The notes under the pieces are model-generated. The model did no database searches, was not told the DNA's origin, and was given only the letters and a program-made list of their open reading frames with translations. The position numbers and the translations under genes are program-made. This document shows positions 58,083 to 64,000 of a stretch of DNA of 64,000 nucleotides, in pieces (the first letter of the stretch is position 1; the number at the start of each line of letters is the position of its first letter). This stretch comes from Scylla paramamosain (taxonomy: Eukaryota > Arthropoda > Malacostraca > Decapoda > Portunidae): NCBI RefSeq assembly GCF_035594125.1, contig NC_087186.1, positions 617,228 to 681,227 of the forward strand. The letters are read 5' to 3'.

Positions 58083-61000
58083 ACTCAGATGTCTGAGGCA
58101 ACAGACAGTAGCCCCTTTTCTGTTCCCTCCTATTTTCTCTATCCTCATTTTCAATCCAAAGCTGGTTGTTGCTTTTATATCCACAACGACGTAACCTGCT
58201 CTCGTGCCCACGCTCTTGAATCTTCCGAGTTTTTTACCATCTGGCTACGACTGAAGAATAACTCTCAAACTAAATTTTTATATGCTGTATACCTCTCACT
58301 TAACTCCTCTAAATATAAGAAATTCTTTGACTACTTAACTTCAAAAGTGGAGCACATTGTGACTCTTTTCCCTTTTGCAGAGATCTGCATAACTAGACTT
58401 CAATGATCACCACCAGCTTTGCCTTTCCTCTCCTTCACTGACCATCCAGGTGAACTAGCATTCAACTTTGCTACCCTCTACGACCTAGAGCAATTGGTGC
58501 AACACCTTACTCGTATACCTGACCGTCTTACGGTCTTACGGTAGATACGGCCAACATTTTTTTTACCTTTTCCTGACCTCTAATCCTTCTGCTCATCCTG
58601 TCACCGTCTCTTCTCTGTTGGGTTCCTCCAATCACAATCTCACATCTGTATCTTGTCTTATCACTCTAATCCCTCCTCAAGATCCCTGTAAACGAAGATG
58701 CCTCTCGCGTTTTGCCTCTGCTAGTTGGGGGGACATGAGTAGGTATTGTGCTAATTTTCCCTGGAATGACTACTGCTTCCGTGTCAGAGACCCGTCTTTG
58801 TGTGCCGAGCACATAACAGAGGTGATAGTGTCTGGCATTGAGGCGTATATTCCTCATTCTTTTTCTCGACCTAAACCTTCCAAACCTTACACAGCTTGTT
58901 TTCGAGCTATACATGATAGAGAGGTGGCCCACAAAAGGTACTTAAGCCTTCCATCACCAGAATCTCATGAACCATATATTTTTGCCCAGAACCATACCAA
59001 GTGTGTTCTCCAACTAGCCAAAAACTTCTTCATTAATAGAAAGTGTCAAAATCTTTCAAGATCTAACTCCCCTCATGACTTCTGGCATCTTTTAAAATTC
59101 ACCGCATTGATGTTTTCTATGCCCTCGCTAGCCTAAACCCTCGGAAGGCAGAAAGCGGTGACCGTTCTAATCCCTCAAAGTACCGTCCTTTTATTTTAAT
59201 TTCCTGCCTATTTAAAGTTTTTAAATCTATCCTGAACAGGAAGATTCTTAAACATCTATTACTTAGGAGCCTTCCATCTGATCACTAGAATGGGTTTCGT
59301 CAAGGGCGCTCTATTGGTGATCTGGCTTTCCTTACTGAGGCTTGGTTATCCTTTTTTAGAAATTTTGGTGAAACTTTTGCTGTTGTCTTGGATATATCAA
59401 AAGCTTTTGATAAAGTCTAAAACAAAGCTTTGGTTTCCAAACTTCCCTCCTACAGTTTCTATCCTTCTCTCTGTAACTTCTTCTCAAGATTCCTTTCTGA
59501 CCATTTTATTGCTGCTGTGGTAGACAGTCACTGTTTTTCTCCTAAATCTCTTAACAATGATGTTCCTAAGGGTTAAATCTAACTCCTCTCATAAATTCTG
59601 GTACCTAGCCAAAAGTATCTCCAATAACTTTCCTTTTTCTCCTTTCCCTCTATTTGAACCCGATTGCACCACTGCTATCATATCTATTATCTATTTCTAA
59701 AGCTGAACTCTTTGCTCACACCTTTGCTTAAAACTCTACCTTGGATGATTGAGGGCTTGATTTTCCCTCTTTTCCACTCTCTGACAACTTCATGTTACCT
59801 ATTAAAATTCTTCGCAATGATGTTTTCCATGCCCTCGCTAGCCTAAACCCTCGGAAAGCAGAAGGCGGTGACGGTTCTAATCACTCAAACTACCGTCCTT
59901 TTGCTTTAATTTCCTGCCTATCTAAAGTTTTTAAAATCTATCCTAAACTGGAAGATTCTTAAACATCTATCACTTCACAGCCTTCTATCTGATCACCAGA
60001 ATTGGTTCCGTCAAGGCCGCTCTTCTGGTGATCTGGCTTTCTTTGCTGAAACTTGGTCATCCTCTTTTAGAGATTTTGGTGAAAATTTTGCTCTTGTCTT
60101 GGATATATCAAATAGCTTTTGATAGAGTCTGGAACAAAGCTTTGGTTCCAAATTACCCTCCCAGAGCTTCTATCCTTCCCTCTGTAACTTCATCTCAAGT
60201 TTCCTTTCTGACCGTTCTGTTGCTGCTGTGGTAAACGGTTACTGTTTTTCTCATAAATCTATTAACAGTGGTGTTTCTCAGGGTTCTGTCCTGTCATCCA
60301 CTCTCTTTTTATTATTCATTAATGACCTTCTGAACCAAACTTCTTGTCTTATCCACTCCTATGCTGATGATACCACCCTGCACCTTTTCACGTCTTTTCA
60401 TAGACGTCCAACACTTCAGGAAGCAAACTTTTCATACATGGAAGCCCCACAACGCCTGACTTCTGATCTTTCTAAAATTTCTGATTGGAGGAAAGCAAAC
60501 TTGGTATTGTTCAAGGCCTCAAAAACTCAATTCCTCCATCTATCAACTCAACACAACCTCCCAGAGAACTATCCCATCTTCTTTAGTGACACTCAGCTGT
60601 CCCCCTCTCCTACACTGAACATCCTCGGTCTGTCTTATAATCTGAGCTGGAATCTTTACATCTAATATCTAGCTAATACAGCTTCTATGAAATTAGGCGC
60701 TCTGAGACGTCTCTGCCAGTTTTTCTCTCCCATCAGCTCCTAACTCTGTACAAGGACCTTATCCATCCATGTATGGAGTATGCTTCACAAATATGAGTGG
60801 GTTCCACTCATATCTCTCTTCTAGATAGGATAGAATCAAAGGCTTTTTGTCTCATCATCTCCTCTTCTCTAACCGACTATCTTCAGCCTCTCTCCCATCG
60901 CCACAGTGTTGCATCTCTAGCTCTCTTCTACCGCTAGTTTCATGCTAATTGCTCTTCTGATCTTGCTAACCGCATGCCTCCCCTTCTTCCCCTTGCCTCG

Positions 61001-61145
61001 CTGCACAAGACTTTCTTTTCTCTTACCCCTATTCTGTCAACCAGCATTCTGAATAATTCATCCATTTCTCTGGTAAACTCTGGAATTCCCTGCATTCTTT
61101 TGTATTTCCATCTGCTTTTGACTTGAATTCCTTCAAAATGGAGGT
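58083..61145 (+). pseudogene. LINE family 1 endonuclease-reverse transcriptase, heavily broken (copy D)
   Basis: The endonuclease region (58089-58406) starts ETQMSEATDSSPFSVPSY; the GDFN motif is lost by change near 58395. Linker 58618-59136 reads [20 protein letters not shown]. The reverse transcriptase is broken into short pieces: 59290-59523, then a repeated copy from about 59815. The segment at 60228-60665 keeps SQGSVLSSTLFLLFINDL and an intact YADDTTLHL. A C-terminal remnant follows to about 61145. Both reverse transcriptase copies share the same ~150-bp deletion (CGGAAGGCAGAAAGCGGTG), so the deletion preceded the duplication. Confidence 0.85.
59061..60290 (+). repeat. Direct duplication within LINE copy D, about 725-bp period
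   Basis: 59090-59575 and 59815-60290 are similar throughout (GCCCTCGCTAGCCTAAACCC, GGAAGATTCTTAAACATCTA, GGTGATCTGGCTTTC). Only the second unit continues into the intact YADD region. Confidence 0.8.
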
Positions 61146-61256
61146 TTTAAGGCACTTATCCTTCAACTTTTGACTACCGCTTTGGACCCTTTTTTGGGAC
61201 TAGCATCTCAGTGAGCATTTTTTTATTGGATTTTTTTCTTTTCCTCTTGGCCAGCG

Positions 61257-62829
<1,573 letters not shown>

Positions 62830-63675
62830 TGGCAGGTTGTGCCATATGCAGAGCAAAGAGGAGGGCTGCATTATAAACTACAAGGAGAAGTATAAGAAAT
62901 ATTACGACCTCGCTTGGCAGTCTCAAGTTCTCAAGGAATTTGTTTCTATTTATAGTGATTTCTCTGTCCCAGACGCAGCACAAGCATTTGCCCCCACCCC
63001 CGCCAGCCCTGCCGCCGCTCCCTGGCAGGCCCACCACGCCGCTCCTCCCTGCTCATAAAGAAACAACCTTCACCATAGTCAGGAATCTTGTCACTCCCAT
63101 TAATAAAAAAAAAAATAATAATTCCTCCCGATTTTTACCTACAACAAATTCAAGATCCTGAGTGAATAAGAAAAAGATGCCCTCGAGACGAGACTGGTTG
63201 ATGACTATAGTGAGAGGTCAGCTATCCGACTTTTGTGGTCGGGCCCATGATTCACGGAAACGTTTGTGTATGCCTGGTGGACGTCTAGACGTCGTCACGG
63301 TAGCATACGATAAGGCAGCCAGCGGAGCGGAAAATAATGCCCTTTTTGTCATCCACGCAGGTACTAATGACGTTAAGAACACCAGATCCAAGGAACTGAT
63401 GGAGAAGTACAAAAGAATGACTCAGCGGTACAAGACTAAATTTGAAAATGTTTTTGTTTCAGGCATCCTTCAACGGACCAGAACACCAACCATTTTCTAT
63501 GATAGAGACTTTAGCACAAACAGCCGACTAAGATCTCTCTGCGCAGATGGTGTGGATTACATGAGCCTCTGAGACGACTTTTATAATTAACCCTTCCTAT
63601 TCCTGGAGGACGGATTGCACCTCAACGGGGAGGGAGCAGCACGACTCGGGATGCTGCTAAAAAAAAAAAAAATAA
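62830..63675 (+). pseudogene. CR1-like LINE ORF1 with SGNH esterase-like domain, decayed
   Basis: A lead segment (from 62837) reads CHMQSKEEGCIINYKEKYKK, then a proline/alanine-rich linker. The SGNH-like part (63162-63665) has MTIVRGQLSDFCGRAH, where family members normally have GDS before the IVRG-type stretch; here the nucleophile serine position reads threonine. It continues with ALFVIHAGTNDVKNTRSKEL, FENVFVSGILQRTR and the last block FLEDGLHLNGEGAARLGMLL. The GTND and DGxH signatures are intact. In-frame TGA (63570-63572) and TAA (63588-63590) separate the last block. Esterase-type ORF1 proteins are known from CR1-group LINEs. A host SGNH hydrolase is the less likely alternative. Confidence 0.65.
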
Positions 63676-63689
63676 TAATATTAATGGAG

Positions 63690-63993
63690 TGGGCGAGTAT
63701 ACCTCCTTCAATCGTCTACATGGCGAGAGGAATTGGTCCTCGCACGCCTAAGGATGGGCTGCATCCTCCCTACACATAGCCCTACATAGCCAACGCCTTT
63801 CCACCACATTGTAACACCTGTAACGTTACCCTCACTGTCGAGCACATCCTGCTTCACTGTGTGCATTATCGTGAGGAGAGGAGGCCCTTGCCAGTTTACT
63901 GCCAGGGCCACGGCCTCCTGCTAATGCACATCAACTACAGTAGTTGGGAAATTGCCATGAGGGTCGCCCCCCTGAAAAAGCTTGCCACCTAGG
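63690..63993 (+). pseudogene. LINE C-terminal zinc-motif fragment (I/jockey type)
   Basis: SSTWREELVLARLRMGCILP is followed, after a small local duplication (CCTACACATAG then CCCTACATAGC) that shifts the frame, by HCNTCNVTLTVEHILLHCVH. The latter is a C-x2-C...H...C zinc motif of the kind found after the reverse transcriptase or RNase H domain of I/jockey LINEs. It runs to a TAG near 63993. It follows an A-rich run (63659-63680) that may be the tail of the preceding fragment. Confidence 0.65.
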
Positions 63994-64000
63994 TCCCCAT

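Overview
Organism and overall character. The window is AT-rich eukaryotic DNA with no intact host gene that I can support. It contains TTAGG-type repeats (the arthropod telomere motif), very long dinucleotide arrays, and decayed LINEs of the RTE, CR1 and jockey/I groups together with PIF/Harbinger and piggyBac-like DNA transposons. This mixture suggests an arthropod, most likely a decapod crustacean; the taxon is an inference from repeat content. I see no tRNA or rRNA gene, no CRISPR array and no bacterial-type operon. Nearly every coding stretch is a transposon pseudogene, and nearly every other long reading frame is a microsatellite translated in some frame. Layout. 1-6665 is a degenerate decamer satellite, consensus GGTTAGGTGA (TTAGG alternating with TGAGG), carrying one small LINE 3' insertion. 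6670-7576 is a LINE family 1 fragment. About 9570-17814 is a decayed PIF/Harbinger transposon with a transposase on the + strand and a Myb/SANT-type partner on the - strand; it has been split by a piggyBac-like element with TTAA duplications (10151-11758) and by a LINE family 1 copy (12377-15654). 19735-20371 and 43862-44543 hold two copies of a GC-rich element whose outer edges are 28S rDNA sequence from the R2-target neighbourhood. 20748-22107 is a fold-back element with arms of about 355 bp around (TA)n. 23540-29420 is a degenerate satellite of about 105 bp interrupted by a near-full-length RTE LINE (25486-28870). 35365-37040 is a 5'-truncated CR1-type LINE with few lesions. 37546-40805 is a second long LINE family 1 copy on the - strand. 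43455-44915 is a 1.09-kb tandem duplication. 50950-52400 is the 5' part of a jockey/I-type LINE (ORF1 and endonuclease start). 55011-57552 and 57553-61262 are two LINEs meeting head to head. 62830-63675 is an SGNH-esterase ORF1 remnant, followed by a zinc-finger LINE tail at 63690-63990. How the parts relate. There is no pathway here; the content is a layered record of insertions. Several microsatellites grow directly from transposons: (GAA)n at the RTE 3' end, (AAT)n at the family 4 LINE 3' end, (CA)n inside one family 1 5' leader, and (TA)n inside the piggyBac-like and fold-back elements. The strongest candidates for something not yet described are the 28S-flanked GC-rich element, the TTAGG/TGAGG decamer satellite and the (TA)n-cored fold-back element.
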